Assembly: GCF_030944405.1 (NCBI RefSeq)
Contig: NZ_CP132339.1
Span: 248,001 to 312,000, forward strand
Reading direction: 5' to 3'
Origin: Janthinobacterium sp. J1-1
GTDB taxonomy: Bacteria; Pseudomonadota; Gammaproteobacteria; Burkholderiales; Burkholderiaceae_D
DNA length: 64,000 nt
The translations under genes were made by a program, and so were the position numbers. How positions within the stretch are numbered: position 1 is the stretch's first letter; each line of letters begins with the position of its first letter. Below the pieces are notes generated by a model. That model made no database searches, was not told where the DNA came from, and worked only from the letters and a program-made list of their open reading frames with translations. Shown piece after piece: positions 1 through 9,212 of the stretch.

Positions 1-29
1 TCAGCCTGCGGTTCCTGTGAAGTAATGTA

Positions 30-1421
30 ATGGAACCCCAAGTCATCAAGATGTATGCGGCCCGCGAGCAGATCTACCCTCGCGAGGCCAAAGGACGCTA
101 TGCAACATGGCGCTGGGTGTGCGTCTGGCTCACCCAGCTGGCGTTCTACGGCTTGCCGTGGCTCAACTGGAACGGCAGGCAAGCCCTGCTGTTCGACTTG
201 ACCACGCGCAAGTTCTACATTTTCGGCGTGGTGCTGTGGCCGCAGGATTTCATCTATCTGGCGGCCCTGCTGATCATCGCGGCGTATTTGCTGTTCCTGG
301 TCACGGCGATTGCCGGGCGGGTCTGGTGCGGCTTTTCCTGCCCGCAAACGGTGTATACCGAAATCTTCCTGTGGGTCGAACGCAAGATCGAAGGCACGCG
401 CAGCGCGCGCATGGCGCTCGACCGCCAGGGCCCCTCCGTGCGCAAGACCGGCAAGAAGGTCGCCAAGCACCTGGCGTGGGGCGCGATCGCCCTGTGGACC
501 GGCTTTACCTTTGTCGGCTACTTCACGCCGATCCAGGACCTGGTGCAGGAAGTGCGCACCTTTAACTTCGGCCCGTGGGAATGGTTCTGGATTCTGTTCT
601 ACAGCCTGGCCACCTACGGCAACGCGGGCTGGCTGCGCGAACAGGTGTGCAAATACATGTGCCCGTATGCGCGCTTCCAGAGCGCCATGTTCGATCAGGA
701 CACCCTGATCATCACCTACGATGACAAACGCGGCGAGCCGCGCGGTGCACTGAACAAGAAGGCGGCCAAGGAGGGGACGGAAAAAGCGCTGGGCGACTGC
801 ATCGACTGCACCCTGTGCGTGCAGGTGTGTCCGACCGGCATCGATATCCGCAACGGCCTGCAATATGAATGCATCGGCTGCGCCGCCTGCGTCGACGCCT
901 GCAACAGCGTGATGGACAAGGTCGAGCGGCCGCGCGGGCTGATCCGCTACAGCACCGACCATGCGATGGAAAACAACTTCAGCTCGAAGCAGATCCGCCG
1001 GCGCGCCATGCGCCCGCGCGTGCTGATCTACACCTCGATCCTGGGGCTGATCATCATCGCCGTCTGTACCTCGCTGTTCCTGCGCACGCCCCTGAAAATG
1101 GACGTCATCCGCGACCGAGGTTCGATGGGCCGCGAAGTCGAAGACGGCATGATCGAAAACGTGTATCGCCTGCAGATCATGAACACCTCGGAAGAGCAGC
1201 AGCACTTCAGGATCGGCGTGTCCGGCTTGCCAGGCTTGAGCCTGGTCACGCGCGAGGAAGTGACCCTGCAGCCGACCGAAACGCTGGGCTGGCCGGTGCG
1301 TTTGCGCGTGCCGCACGGCGTCGGCGAGAAGGGCTCGAACAAGATCCATATCGAGCTGCAGTCGCTCGACGATCCGTCCTTGCATGTGCGCGAAAGCGCG
1401 GTATTCATCGTGCCGCGTTAA
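30..1421 (+). CDS. ccoG: cbb3 oxidase accessory protein CcoG (FixG/RdxA)
   Basis: Membrane protein needed to assemble cbb3-type cytochrome c oxidase; CcoG family members act as cupric reductases that feed Cu(I) to the catalytic subunit. The 463-residue product has several hydrophobic segments (about residues 35-50, 74-95, 148-165, 185-200, 332-350), the pair WCGFSC (C100, C104), CKYMC (C207, C211) and two 4Fe-4S motifs (C257/C260/C263/C267 and C281/C284/C287/C291). The C-terminal ~110 residues resemble the Ig-like FixG_C domain. Its ATG at 30 overlaps a TAA at 28-30, consistent with coupling to an upstream cco gene lying outside the window; a second Met at residue 8 is an alternative start. 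It is followed 56 bp later by a fixH gene. Confidence 0.96.
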   Translation: MEPQVIKMYAAREQIYPREAKGRYATWRWVCVWLTQLAFYGLPWLNWNGRQALLFDLTTRKFYIFGVVLWPQDFIYLAALLIIAAYLLFLVTAIAGRVWCGFSCPQTVYTEIFLWVERKIEGTRSARMALDRQGPSVRKTGKKVAKHLAWGAIALWTGFTFVGYFTPIQDLVQEVRTFNFGPWEWFWILFYSLATYGNAGWLREQVCKYMCPYARFQSAMFDQDTLIITYDDKRGEPRGALNKKAAKEGTEKALGDCIDCTLCVQVCPTGIDIRNGLQYECIGCAACVDACNSVMDKVERPRGLIRYSTDHAMENNFSSKQIRRRAMRPRVLIYTSILGLIIIAVCTSLFLRTPLKMDVIRDRGSMGREVEDGMIENVYRLQIMNTSEEQQHFRIGVSGLPGLSLVTREEVTLQPTETLGWPVRLRVPHGVGEKGSNKIHIELQSLDDPSLHVRESAVFIVPR

Positions 1422-1477
1422 ACCAAGAAGCGGCGCCTGGCCTTGCCTGGCGCCGTGTTGAATCAGGAGAAACACCC

Positions 1478-2002
1478 ATGTCCAAGACCGCCAAACTGCA
1501 AGCTCCCGTCGATCCCTGGTACAAGCACCGCTGGCCTTGGCTGCTGATGATCGGCCCCGGCCTGTCGGTCGTCGTCGGCAGCTTCATGGGGTACATCGCG
1601 TTTACGCAACCCGATGCGCTGGTGGTGGGCGACTACTACAAGAAAGGCAAGGCGATCAACCAGGACTTGCGCCGCGACACCGTCGCCAGCGACCTGGCGA
1701 TGGATACCAGCCTGGCCTACGACGTGGCGCAATCGCGCATCACCGGTTCCGTGCACAGTTTCGGCAAGGCCTACCAACAGCCTTTGCTGCTGCACCTGGC
1801 GCACGCCACCTTGCCGGAAAAAGATATCCGGCTGATGGTGCAGCCCGATGCGGACGGCAATTTTTCGGTATCGCTGCCGATGCTCGAACGCAGCCGCTGG
1901 CAGGTGCTGGTGGAAGACCAGCAGCGCGTGTGGCGCCTGTCGGGCATCTGGACCTGGCCGGCCCAGCGCGACATCACCATCCAGGCCGACAAGGAACTGT
2001 AA
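1478..2002 (+). CDS. fixH: FixH family protein
   Basis: Small membrane-anchored protein of the FixH family, linked with CcoG in cbb3 oxidase assembly and copper or cation handling. The 174-residue product has one transmembrane helix at about residues 22-45, after a short cytoplasmic start, and a periplasmic beta-rich domain. The YYKKGKAINQD stretch just after the helix is typical of the family. The start at 1478 is chosen because AGGAG lies 10 bp before it; the open frame itself extends far upstream but only as a shadow of ccoG. It ends directly against the stop codon of the convergent fnr gene, with no spacer. Confidence 0.9.
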   Translation: MSKTAKLQAPVDPWYKHRWPWLLMIGPGLSVVVGSFMGYIAFTQPDALVVGDYYKKGKAINQDLRRDTVASDLAMDTSLAYDVAQSRITGSVHSFGKAYQQPLLLHLAHATLPEKDIRLMVQPDADGNFSVSLPMLERSRWQVLVEDQQRVWRLSGIWTWPAQRDITIQADKEL

Positions 2003-2761
2003 TTATTTGCAGACGTCGGTGCCGGCCGTAATCGCCTTGAGTTTGGCCGGCTGCAGGATTTCAATCTCGCGGTTCGACACGCGCAGCCAGCCTTCCTTCT
2101 TGAATTTCGAGAGCAGACGGCTGATGCTTTCGATCGTCAGGCCGAGGTAGTTGCCGATTTCCTCGCGCGACATGCGCAGCTGGAAGTTACTGCCCGAATA
2201 GCCGCGCGCTTCATAGCGCGACGCCAGGTTGACGATAAAGGCGGCAAAGCGCTGGGTCGCCTGCATATTGCCCAGCAATAGCATCACGCTTTGCTCGCGC
2301 GTGATTTCCTGGCTCATCATGCGGTGGAAATGGCGCAGCAGGATCGGCATATTGCCCAGCAGTTGTTCCAGGCTGGAAAATGGAATTTCACACACTTCAC
2401 TGTCTTCCAGCGCCACCGCATTGCAATGATGGCGATCGGCGCTGATGGCGTCCATGCCCAGCAGTTCGCCGGCCATCTGGAAACCGGTCACCTGTTCTTC
2501 GCCACCCTGGTTGATCTGGTAGGTCTTGAAATGACCGAGGCGGATCGCATACAGGTTCTGGAACGCGTCGCCGATACGGAACAGCGAGGCGCCGCGCACC
2601 ACCTTGCGGCGCCGGCCGATAATCTGGTCGAGACGGTCCATGTCACCCACATCGAGTCCCATGGGCAGACACAACTGGTGCATGCTGCACGTCGCGCAAC
2701 GCGCACGCAACACTTCCACGTTCACGGTGGGCAGGGTTGGCGTCAAGAGCTCTGGTGTCAT
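2003..2761 (-). CDS. fnr: FNR-type oxygen-sensing transcription regulator
   Basis: Crp/Fnr regulator that senses oxygen through a 4Fe-4S cluster and switches genes for micro-oxic and anaerobic life, cbb3 oxidase among them. The 252-residue product keeps the N-terminal C-x2-C-x5-C triad (C22, C25, C31) and the distant fourth cysteine C113 in HHC. A cyclic-nucleotide-like beta barrel spans about 40-150 and a Crp-type helix-turn-helix lies near 195-235; the recognition helix carries E-S-x-S-R as in FNR, so TTGAT-N4-ATCAA sites are expected. It sits convergent to ccoG-fixH, a usual arrangement in Burkholderiales. I saw no perfect FNR box in its own upstream region. Confidence 0.95.
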   Translation of the reverse strand: MTPELLTPTLPTVNVEVLRARCATCSMHQLCLPMGLDVGDMDRLDQIIGRRRKVVRGASLFRIGDAFQNLYAIRLGHFKTYQINQGGEEQVTGFQMAGELLGMDAISADRHHCNAVALEDSEVCEIPFSSLEQLLGNMPILLRHFHRMMSQEITREQSVMLLLGNMQATQRFAAFIVNLASRYEARGYSGSNFQLRMSREEIGNYLGLTIESISRLLSKFKKEGWLRVSNREIEILQPAKLKAITAGTDVCK

Positions 2762-2983
2762 GGTGAGTACCTTTTATAAAATACAACAACAAGTTTACTG
2801 TATATGCAGAGGTAGTGTGCCAATTTCGGCGAAATACGCCGAATAAACGACTTTCGTCATTTATTTTCATGGCAACCCCGCCACAAGCACACGCTTGCCA
2901 AGTTGATGTATTGATAGGAGAATTCCTCATAGCATCTCTCGCAGCGCGCTTGTGCCGCTTGCCCGTTTGCCAAGGATAAGGAA

Positions 2984-5900
2984 ATGATGAAGCCTCTGGG
3001 CATTAAAGCAAAAGTCGCGCTGGCCACCAGCCTGACCTCGATCGCCATGATCGCCCTGGTGACCCTGGTGCAAGTGCAGCGCATGCGCGACGATTTCACC
3101 AAGGTACTATTAAGCCAGCAGACGGCGATGATCGACCGCACCGCCGAGGAACTCGACGACAAGCTCGGCATGCTGCTCGACGTGATCAGCGAAACGGCGC
3201 GCCGCCAGCCGGCCGCGCTGATGGCGCAGCCGGCCCAGTTGCGCCAGTACTATGAGCAGCGCGCCATGCTGGCCCTGTTCGACGACGTGCTGGTGCTCGA
3301 TGCGCGCGGCAAGGTGATCAGCGACGTGCCCGAAGTACCGGGCCGCAGCGGCGTCGAGGTGGGCGACCGCGACTATTTCCGCACCGTCATGCGCACGCGC
3401 CAGCCGATGATCACCGAACCCTTGCTGGGCAAGAAAAGCGGGATGCCGATCGTGCAGATGGTCGCGCCGGTGCTGGGCGCCAACGGTGAAGTGGCCGGCA
3501 TCGTGATCGGCGTGCTGCGCCTGTACAAGGACAACCTGCTGGGCGACCTGCGCACGACCAAGGTCGGCAAGAACGGCTATTACTTCATCCTCACGCAAGG
3601 CAAGGTGCCGCTGTACGTGCTGCATCCCGATCCGGCCAAGCTGCTGCAGCCGCGCGCAGCCAACGCCAATCCGGCCACCAGCGAGCTGATCGCGCGCGGC
3701 GGCGAAGGCAGCATGGTCAGCACCAACAGCCGTGGCATCAATGCTGTCAACAGCTTCAAGCATTTGAAATCGGTGAACTGGCTGCTGGCGGCCTCGCTGC
3801 CCATCGATGACGCCTTCGAGCCCTTCGATGGCGTGCTGTACCGGCTGGTGCTGTGGAGCGCCTGCGCCTCGCTGCTGGCAGCGCTGGTATTGGGCTGGGT
3901 CACGGTGCGGCTGCTGTCGCCGCTGGTGCGCCTGCGCGATACCCTGCTGGCCCTGCGCAGCAGCGGCCAGCGCTTCACGCCGCTGCCGGTCGAGCAGCGC
4001 GATGAAATCGGCGAACTGACGGCCGCCTTCAACAGCCTGATGAGCGAGCGCGACCGCCTGCAGCACGAGCTCGAAGCGCGCGCCAGCGAGCTGGAAAACG
4101 AGCGCGACCGCGCCGAAGCGGCCAACCGCGCGAAAAGCGATTTCGTCGCCAACATGAGCCATGAAATCCGCACGCCGCTCAATGCCGTGCTGGGCATGGT
4201 CTATTTATTGGGCAATACCAGGCTCAATACGGAACAGCGCAAATACCTGACCATGGTGCGCGTGGCCGGCCAGTCGCTGCTGGGCATCCTCAACGACGTG
4301 CTCGATTTTTCCAAGATCGAGGCGCGCCGCATGGACTTGTCGCCGGTCGAATTCGACCTCGATGAAGTGATGAACACGCTGGCCACCACCATGACCATGA
4401 ATGCCGGCGAAAAGGAACTGGAACTGGCCATCGCCGTGGAATCGGACGTGCCGCGCCGCCTGGTGGGCGACGCCCAGCGCCTGCAGCAGATCCTCGTCAA
4501 CCTGGCCGGCAACGCCATCAAATTTACCGCAAGCGGCGAAGTGGTGGTGGCCGTCAGCCTGGCCGAACAAACACCCGGCCAGGCCTGGCTGCGCTTCGAA
4601 GTGCGCGATACCGGCATCGGCATGACGCCGCAGCAGCAGGAACAACTATTTACCGCCTTCTCGCAGGGCGATCAAAGCATCACGCGGCGCTTCGGCGGCA
4701 CCGGCCTGGGCCTGGCCATCAGCAAGCACCTGATCCACATGATGGGCGGCGATATCGCCGTGGCCAGCAGCGAAGGCAAGGGCAGCCGCTTCTGGTTCAG
4801 CGTGCCGTTCGAGGCGCTGGCACAACCAAACGAAGAGCGCCGCAAACCGGCCCTGGGCCAGCTGCGCCTGCTGGTGGCCGACGACAACCGCACCACGCGC
4901 GAACTGATCGTCAAACTGATCGAGGCCTGGGGCTGGGCCGCCGATGAAGTCGATTCCGGCTTTGCCGCCATCGAACTGTACCGCGAACGCCTGGAAAGCC
5001 AGCAGCCGTATGACGTGGTGCTGGCCGACTGGCACATGCCCGTCATGGACGGCCTGGCCACGGCCAAGGCGATACGCCAGGCGGCCACCGGCCAGCGCCA
5101 GCCGATCGTGGTGATGGTCAACGCCTTTGCCCGCAACCACCTGGAGGAAATCTCCAGCGCGGCCGAGGCCGACGTGGTGCTGATGAAGCCGATCACCGGA
5201 TCGAGCCTGTTCGATGCGCTGCACCAGGCTTTGAGCGCCAAGCAGGATGGCGAACAGCATATCGCGCTGCAGCAGACCGGCACCGAACTGGCCGGCGTGC
5301 ATTTCCTGCTGGTGGAAGACAATCATCTGAACCAGGCGGTGGCGCGCGGCATCCTCGAACACATGGGCGCCACGCTGGACGTGGTGGGCGACGGCCTGCA
5401 GGCGGTCGAGCGCCTGCGCATGGAGTCCCTGCGCTACGACATCGTGCTGATGGACATGCAGATGCCGGTGATGGACGGCTTCAGCGCCACCCACATCATC
5501 CGCACCGAACTGCGCCTGCAGTTGCCGGTGATCGCCATGACGGCCGGCGTGCTGGCCTCCGAGCGCGAGCGCTGCATGACGGCCGGCATCACCGACTTTA
5601 TCGCCAAGCCGGTGGTGGTCGAGGAAATGATGGAAGTGATCAGCCGCCACCTGCCGAAACGCCCGACAGTACAGGCGGCAGCGGCCGCGCCGCTCGACGA
5701 GGAAGTGTTTTCCATGGCCGCGCTGATGCGCGTGATGGGCAAGGACCCCAAGGGCAGGGGCGTCTTGCGGCGCATGGTGGAAGACGCGCTGAACAAGGGC
5801 ATGGCGCCCTTGCGCGACGCCGAAGCCGTCTTGCAGGCAGGCCGCCACAGCGACGTCGCGCGCATCCTGCACGGCCTGCGCGGCTCGGTGGGCACCCTGG

Positions 5901-6055
5901 GCACCAAGCGCCTGATCCGCGCCTCGTTCGCCACCGAGCAGGCCATCGACGAAGGCCGCCACGACGAAGTGCCGGCGCTGCTGGCGCAGACGGTACTGGA
6001 ACTGGAGCAGGTGCTGGCGGCGGCGGCCGACTGGTTGTCGCGGCTGGAAGAGTAG
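2984..6055 (+). CDS. Hybrid sensor histidine kinase/response regulator (Cache-HAMP-HisKA-HATPase-REC-REC-Hpt)
   Basis: Multidomain membrane phosphorelay kinase of 1023 residues. Order: transmembrane helix about 13-32; periplasmic double-Cache-like sensor about 40-270; second helix about 280-305; HAMP; short coiled coil; HisKA with phospho-acceptor H393 in SHEIRTP; HATPase with N box, DTGIG and GGTGLGL; receiver 1 with D682 in DWHMPVMDG; receiver 2 with D824 in DMQMPVMDG and the conserved K in IAKP; C-terminal Hpt domain with H963. All phosphotransfer residues look intact, so a full His-Asp-Asp-His relay in one chain is plausible. Signal and output are unknown: no partner regulator lies next to it. 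Start ATG at 2984 has AAGGAA just upstream; the next codon is also ATG. Confidence 0.93.
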   Translation: MMKPLGIKAKVALATSLTSIAMIALVTLVQVQRMRDDFTKVLLSQQTAMIDRTAEELDDKLGMLLDVISETARRQPAALMAQPAQLRQYYEQRAMLALFDDVLVLDARGKVISDVPEVPGRSGVEVGDRDYFRTVMRTRQPMITEPLLGKKSGMPIVQMVAPVLGANGEVAGIVIGVLRLYKDNLLGDLRTTKVGKNGYYFILTQGKVPLYVLHPDPAKLLQPRAANANPATSELIARGGEGSMVSTNSRGINAVNSFKHLKSVNWLLAASLPIDDAFEPFDGVLYRLVLWSACASLLAALVLGWVTVRLLSPLVRLRDTLLALRSSGQRFTPLPVEQRDEIGELTAAFNSLMSERDRLQHELEARASELENERDRAEAANRAKSDFVANMSHEIRTPLNAVLGMVYLLGNTRLNTEQRKYLTMVRVAGQSLLGILNDVLDFSKIEARRMDLSPVEFDLDEVMNTLATTMTMNAGEKELELAIAVESDVPRRLVGDAQRLQQILVNLAGNAIKFTASGEVVVAVSLAEQTPGQAWLRFEVRDTGIGMTPQQQEQLFTAFSQGDQSITRRFGGTGLGLAISKHLIHMMGGDIAVASSEGKGSRFWFSVPFEALAQPNEERRKPALGQLRLLVADDNRTTRELIVKLIEAWGWAADEVDSGFAAIELYRERLESQQPYDVVLADWHMPVMDGLATAKAIRQAATGQRQPIVVMVNAFARNHLEEISSAAEADVVLMKPITGSSLFDALHQALSAKQDGEQHIALQQTGTELAGVHFLLVEDNHLNQAVARGILEHMGATLDVVGDGLQAVERLRMESLRYDIVLMDMQMPVMDGFSATHIIRTELRLQLPVIAMTAGVLASERERCMTAGITDFIAKPVVVEEMMEVISRHLPKRPTVQAAAAAPLDEEVFSMAALMRVMGKDPKGRGVLRRMVEDALNKGMAPLRDAEAVLQAGRHSDVARILHGLRGSVGTLGTKRLIRASFATEQAIDEGRHDEVPALLAQTVLELEQVLAAAADWLSRLEE

Positions 6056-6061
6056 GGCAAA

Positions 6062-6131
6062 GTAGGTCGGATTAGCGCTTGCGCGTAATCCGACATCACC
6101 ACCGGCGCCAACAATGTTGTCGGATTACGCG
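6062..6131. repeat. Palindromic intergenic repeat, copy 1 (one full hairpin plus a half unit)
   Basis: Hairpin 6062-6094 pairs TAGGTCGGATTA with TAATCCGAC around a short GC-rich loop. A second, partial unit follows at 6109-6131, led by the 11-bp palindrome CAACAATGTTG and TCGGATTACG. The same core recurs at 20241-20334, 32930-32971 and 50531-50580, always just after a gene. The partial unit overlaps the 3' end of the convergent modE and supplies its TAA stop. Confidence 0.85.
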
Positions 6132-6931
6132 GGCACACCCAGAATCACGCTCGACGCCTTGAACATCGCCGTCAGCTTGCTGCCGATGGCGATTGCCATC
6201 TCGCTGGCGCTCTGGTTGGTGATGATGGCGGCGATGGTTCCGCCACGCGGCAGATCGAGCACCACCTCGGTATTGACGGCGCCCGTCTGCACGCGCGTGA
6301 CGGTGCCGGCCAGCTGGTTGCGCGCCGAGAAGCGCGCGCCTTCGCCATCCGCCACCAGGATGATGGACGAGGCCTTGATCAGCGCGAATGCTTCCACGCC
6401 GGGCGCCAGGCCCAGGCTGTCGCTGCTGCCCTGGGTGATGACGGCCACGATCTGCTGGCCGCCGGGCAGTTCCAGGATCACTTCGTCGTTGACCGCCCCG
6501 GACTTCAGTTCGGCCACCTTGCCCAGGAATTGATTGCGTGCCGTGGTTTTCATGGCCATTCTCCGTATCAGTAAAAGGTCGTCGGCGATGCCCTCGGCCT
6601 GGCTGCCCAGCTGGCGCAGGTAGCGCTCGTGCTCGCGTTCGATGATGCGAAAGTTGTCGACCAGCTGGCGCCCGCGCTGCGTCAGGCGCGTGCCGCCGCC
6701 GCCCTTGCCGCCCGCCAGGCGTTCCACCAGCGGCTCGCCAGCCAGGTTGTTCATCGCGTCGATGGCGTCCCAGGCCGCCTTGTAGCTCATTTTGACCGCC
6801 TTGGCCGCCTGCGTGATCGAGCCGCATTCGGCGATCGCGCCCAGCAACGCCACCCTGCCGGCGCCACCGAGGTGTTCACCGCCCACCGTCATCCATACCG
6901 AGCCTTGCAGGCCGATTTCTGCCTTATCCAA
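6125..6931 (-). CDS. modE: Molybdate-responsive transcription regulator ModE
   Basis: ModE binds molybdate through its TOBE (Mop) domains and represses the molybdate transporter when the metal is plentiful. The 268-residue product has an N-terminal LysR-like winged helix (about 25-110, with GSITQAAKAVKMSYKAAWD) and two tandem TOBE domains (about 128-190 and 198-264), the full E. coli-type layout. The gene is last in the modABC-E operon and its ATG overlaps the 3' end of modC by 8 bp. Its stop codon comes from an invading palindromic repeat. Autoregulation is likely through the ModE operator upstream of modA (9109-9132). Confidence 0.95.
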   Translation of the reverse strand: MDKAEIGLQGSVWMTVGGEHLGGAGRVALLGAIAECGSITQAAKAVKMSYKAAWDAIDAMNNLAGEPLVERLAGGKGGGGTRLTQRGRQLVDNFRIIEREHERYLRQLGSQAEGIADDLLLIRRMAMKTTARNQFLGKVAELKSGAVNDEVILELPGGQQIVAVITQGSSDSLGLAPGVEAFALIKASSIILVADGEGARFSARNQLAGTVTRVQTGAVNTEVVLDLPRGGTIAAIITNQSASEMAIAIGSKLTAMFKASSVILGVPA

Positions 6932-7622
6932 TTTTCACCTCGTGTCTGTTTTCTTCCATCGTGTCGATGCGGCCATCGCGCAAGTAAAGCACATGGTCGC
7001 CGAGGATGCGCGCGTCTTCCGGGTCGTGCGTAATCAATATCATCGGCACGCCCAGGCGCTGCTGCCACTGGCTCAGTTCCAGCCGCATGGTGACACGCAG
7101 GGCCGGATCGAGGGCGGCGAACGGTTCGTCCAGCAGCAGCGCGGCCGGCTCCGACACCAGTGCCCTTGCCAGCGCCACCCTCTGGCGCTGGCCGCCGGAC
7201 AACTCGTCGGGATACTGGTGCGCCAGTTCCTGCAAATGAAACGCATCGAGCCAATGCTCGACCTTGGCCAGTTTCTCACGCGCGCGCGGATTGAACCAGC
7301 CGCGCGCCAGCCCGAAGCCCACGTTCTGGCGTACCGTCAGGTGCGGGAACAGCGCATAGTCCTGGAACAGATAGGCCACATTGCGCTGTTGCGGCGCCAG
7401 GTTGATGCCGGCAGCGGAATCGAACAGCGTACGGCCATTGAGGCGGATATGGCCGGCGTCCGGGGTGAAGAGTCCGGCAATTGCCTTCAGGGTCATGCTC
7501 TTGCCGGCGCCGGACGGGCCATACATGGCGATGCGCTGGCTGGTCGAGCTGCACTGCACGTGCAGCTCAAAATGGCGTTTGCCGGAGCGCAAGGTGGCGC
7601 GGATATCGAGGTCGAGTTGCAT
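6924..7622 (-). CDS. modC: Molybdate ABC transporter ATP-binding protein ModC (short form)
   Basis: ATPase subunit that energises molybdate import with ModA and ModB. Walker A GPSGAGKS (35-42), signature LSGGQ (141-145), Walker B LLLDE (162-166) and a switch histidine in THDPED are present. At 232 residues it stops soon after the nucleotide-binding domain and lacks the roughly 110-residue C-terminal Mop/TOBE domain of E. coli ModC, so molybdate trans-inhibition at the ATPase is probably absent. It lies 4 bp after modB and overlaps modE, indicating tight translational coupling. Confidence 0.94.
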   Translation of the reverse strand: MQLDLDIRATLRSGKRHFELHVQCSSTSQRIAMYGPSGAGKSMTLKAIAGLFTPDAGHIRLNGRTLFDSAAGINLAPQQRNVAYLFQDYALFPHLTVRQNVGFGLARGWFNPRAREKLAKVEHWLDAFHLQELAHQYPDELSGGQRQRVALARALVSEPAALLLDEPFAALDPALRVTMRLELSQWQQRLGVPMILITHDPEDARILGDHVLYLRDGRIDTMEENRHEVKIG

Positions 7623-7626
7623 GGTT

Positions 7627-8298
7627 TTACTTGTGAACGATGCGGCCAGGCGCCAGCGTGCCGGCCGACAGCAGCACCACGATGCAGACCACCGAGGTAA
7701 TCAGTACCAGCATATTGGCGACCTCATCCTGGCCCGCCTGTACCGCCTCGTACACGGCCACCGACAGGGTCTGTGTCTTGCCGGGTATGCTGCCGGCCAC
7801 CATCAAGGTCGCGCCAAATTCGCCCAGCGCGCGCACAAAGCCCAGCAGAACGCCGGCCAGGATGCCGCGCCAGGCCAGCGGCAGGGTGACGCGAAAGAAA
7901 ATGGCGATTTCGGATATGCCCAGCACGCGCGCCGCCTGTTCCAGCTGGCCATCGACCGCTTCAAACGCCGCCCGCGCCGGTTTGAACACCAGCGGAAAAG
8001 CGACGATGGTGGAGGCGATCACGGCGCCCTGCCAGGTAAAGATCAGGTTGATGCCGAAGTGTTCCTGCAGCCAGATGCCGATGCTGCCGCGCCGCCCCAA
8101 GAGCACCAGCAGATAATAGCCCAGCACCGTGGGCGGCATCACCATCGGCAGGGTCAATACCGCGTCGAGCAGGTCGCGCCCGGGAAAGCGGGCGCGGGCC
8201 AGCAGGTAGCCGGTACCGATGCCCAGCAACAAATTGAGCGCCGTGGCCCATGCCGCCACTTTCAGCGACAGGGCCAGCGCGGTCCAGGCGATATCCAT
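7627..8298 (-). CDS. modB: Molybdate ABC transporter permease ModB
   Basis: Inner-membrane permease of the molybdate importer. The 223-residue product has five to six hydrophobic helices and the cytoplasmic EAA-type loop near EQAARVLGIS, followed by the conserved GFVRALGEFGAT segment. It sits between modA and modC in the same direction with short spacers (14 bp after modA, 4 bp before modC), which fixes its role. Length is normal for ModB. No unusual features. Confidence 0.95.
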   Translation of the reverse strand: MDIAWTALALSLKVAAWATALNLLLGIGTGYLLARARFPGRDLLDAVLTLPMVMPPTVLGYYLLVLLGRRGSIGIWLQEHFGINLIFTWQGAVIASTIVAFPLVFKPARAAFEAVDGQLEQAARVLGISEIAIFFRVTLPLAWRGILAGVLLGFVRALGEFGATLMVAGSIPGKTQTLSVAVYEAVQAGQDEVANMLVLITSVVCIVVLLSAGTLAPGRIVHK

Positions 8299-8312
8299 CC
8301 GGTGCGATCAGC

Positions 8313-9080
8313 TTATGGTTTTTTGAATCCGTATTTGGCCAGGATGGCTTGCGCCGGCGCCGTTTGCAGATAGCTGACAAAGCGTTTGGCCTCGGCCGCA
8401 TTGGCGCTGCCCTTGATGGTGGCGATCGGGTACAGCACCGGCGCTTCCAGCGGCACCTCGAACACCACCTTGACCTTGTCTTTCATGATGGCCGCGTCGG
8501 TGCCGTACACAAAGCCCGCATCGACTTCGCCACGCGCCACATAGTCGAGCGACTGGCGCACATTCTGCGTGCTGATGGCCTTGGCCTGCACGCCGTCCCA
8601 CAGATTCGCCTTTTTCAGCGCGCCTTCCGAATAGCGGCCCACCGGCACGCTGGCCGGATTGGCGATCGCCACGCGCGTCACGCTTTTCTGCGTCAGGTCA
8701 TTCAGGTTCCTGAGTCCGAGCTTGCTGTCCGACGGCACGATCAGCACCAGGCTGTTGCTGACGAAATCATGGCGGTCGGCTGGCAGCACCAGGCCTTCTT
8801 TTTGCGCCGTGTCCATGGTTTCCTGGTCGGCCGAGGCAAACACGTCGACCGGCGCGCCCTTGACGATCTGCTGCAGTAGTACACCCGAAGCGGCGAAGTT
8901 CAAGGAGACCTTGCTGCCCGGATACTGCGCCTCATAGCTTTGCGCCGCATCCTTGAAGGCGTTCGTCAGGCTGGCCGCAGCCGACACCACCACTTCGCCG
9001 GCCATGGCGGAGGTAGCGGCAGTGGTCATGAAAAAAGCGGCGGCAAGAAGGCGGGCAGCAGAGGTCAGGCGCATGGTCAT
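8313..9080 (-). CDS. modA: Molybdate-binding periplasmic protein ModA
   Basis: Periplasmic receptor of the molybdate ABC importer. The 255-residue precursor opens with a signal peptide (hydrophobic core LLAAAFFMTTAAT) with probable cleavage after AMA, before GEVVVSAAASLTNAF, the segment in ModA that forms part of the oxyanion pocket; VFASAD and PASVPVGRY are further family motifs. I chose the ATG at 9080, preceded by AAGGA; the ATG two codons later (9074) has better Shine-Dalgarno spacing and is equally possible, and an upstream TTG at 9098 is less likely. First gene of modABC-E, with a ModE operator 29 bp upstream. Confidence 0.95.
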   Translation of the reverse strand: MTMRLTSAARLLAAAFFMTTAATSAMAGEVVVSAAASLTNAFKDAAQSYEAQYPGSKVSLNFAASGVLLQQIVKGAPVDVFASADQETMDTAQKEGLVLPADRHDFVSNSLVLIVPSDSKLGLRNLNDLTQKSVTRVAIANPASVPVGRYSEGALKKANLWDGVQAKAISTQNVRQSLDYVARGEVDAGFVYGTDAAIMKDKVKVVFEVPLEAPVLYPIATIKGSANAAEAKRFVSYLQTAPAQAILAKYGFKKP

Positions 9081-9108
9081 ATCCTTGAGAGTGAGCAATC
9101 AACAGAAG

Positions 9109-9132
9109 CGTAATATACACGGATATATAGCG
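9109..9132 (-). promoter_or_regulatory. ModE operator upstream of modA
   Basis: Read on the minus strand the site is CGCTATATA, six bases (TCCGTG), TATATTACG. The E. coli ModE operator is two arms close to CGCTATATA and TATATAACG separated by about six bases, so this is a near-perfect match. It lies between modA and the divergent LexA-controlled operon, at a distance suiting repression of the modA promoter. Confidence 0.88.
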
Positions 9133-9180
9133 TCTTGCCATTGCATGGATCAAGCAGGCGTTAGCCGGCCATCCCTGATA

Positions 9181-9200
9181 TACTGTATATACATACAGTA
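9181..9200 (+). promoter_or_regulatory. LexA (SOS) box
   Basis: The 20-mer TACTGTATATACATACAGTA matches the proteobacterial SOS consensus (CTGT-N8-ACAG core with TA-rich centre) without a mismatch in the core. It overlaps a possible -10 hexamer TATACT (9179-9184) and ends 12 bp before the ATG of the radical SAM gene, an ideal place for LexA to block transcription. Confidence 0.92.
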
Positions 9201-9212
9201 TTGAGGTGCCCC

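Noticed and set aside
1..29. 3' end of an upstream cco gene
   Set aside because: Two frames are open up to stops at 23-25 and 28-30, and the handful of codons is too short to decide which, if any, is the real gene end.
2798..2813. TACTGTATATGCAGAG as a second LexA box
   Set aside because: The left half CTGT is there but ACAG is missing at the right spacing.
2898..2917. TTGATGTATTGATA as an FNR box between fnr and the hybrid kinase
   Set aside because: An FNR site needs TTGAT-N4-ATCAA. This is a direct, not inverted, repeat of TTGAT.
4646..5962. Open frame of 438 codons on the minus strand
   Set aside because: Antisense to the receiver and Hpt part of the hybrid kinase, which has all catalytic residues; the shadow has none.
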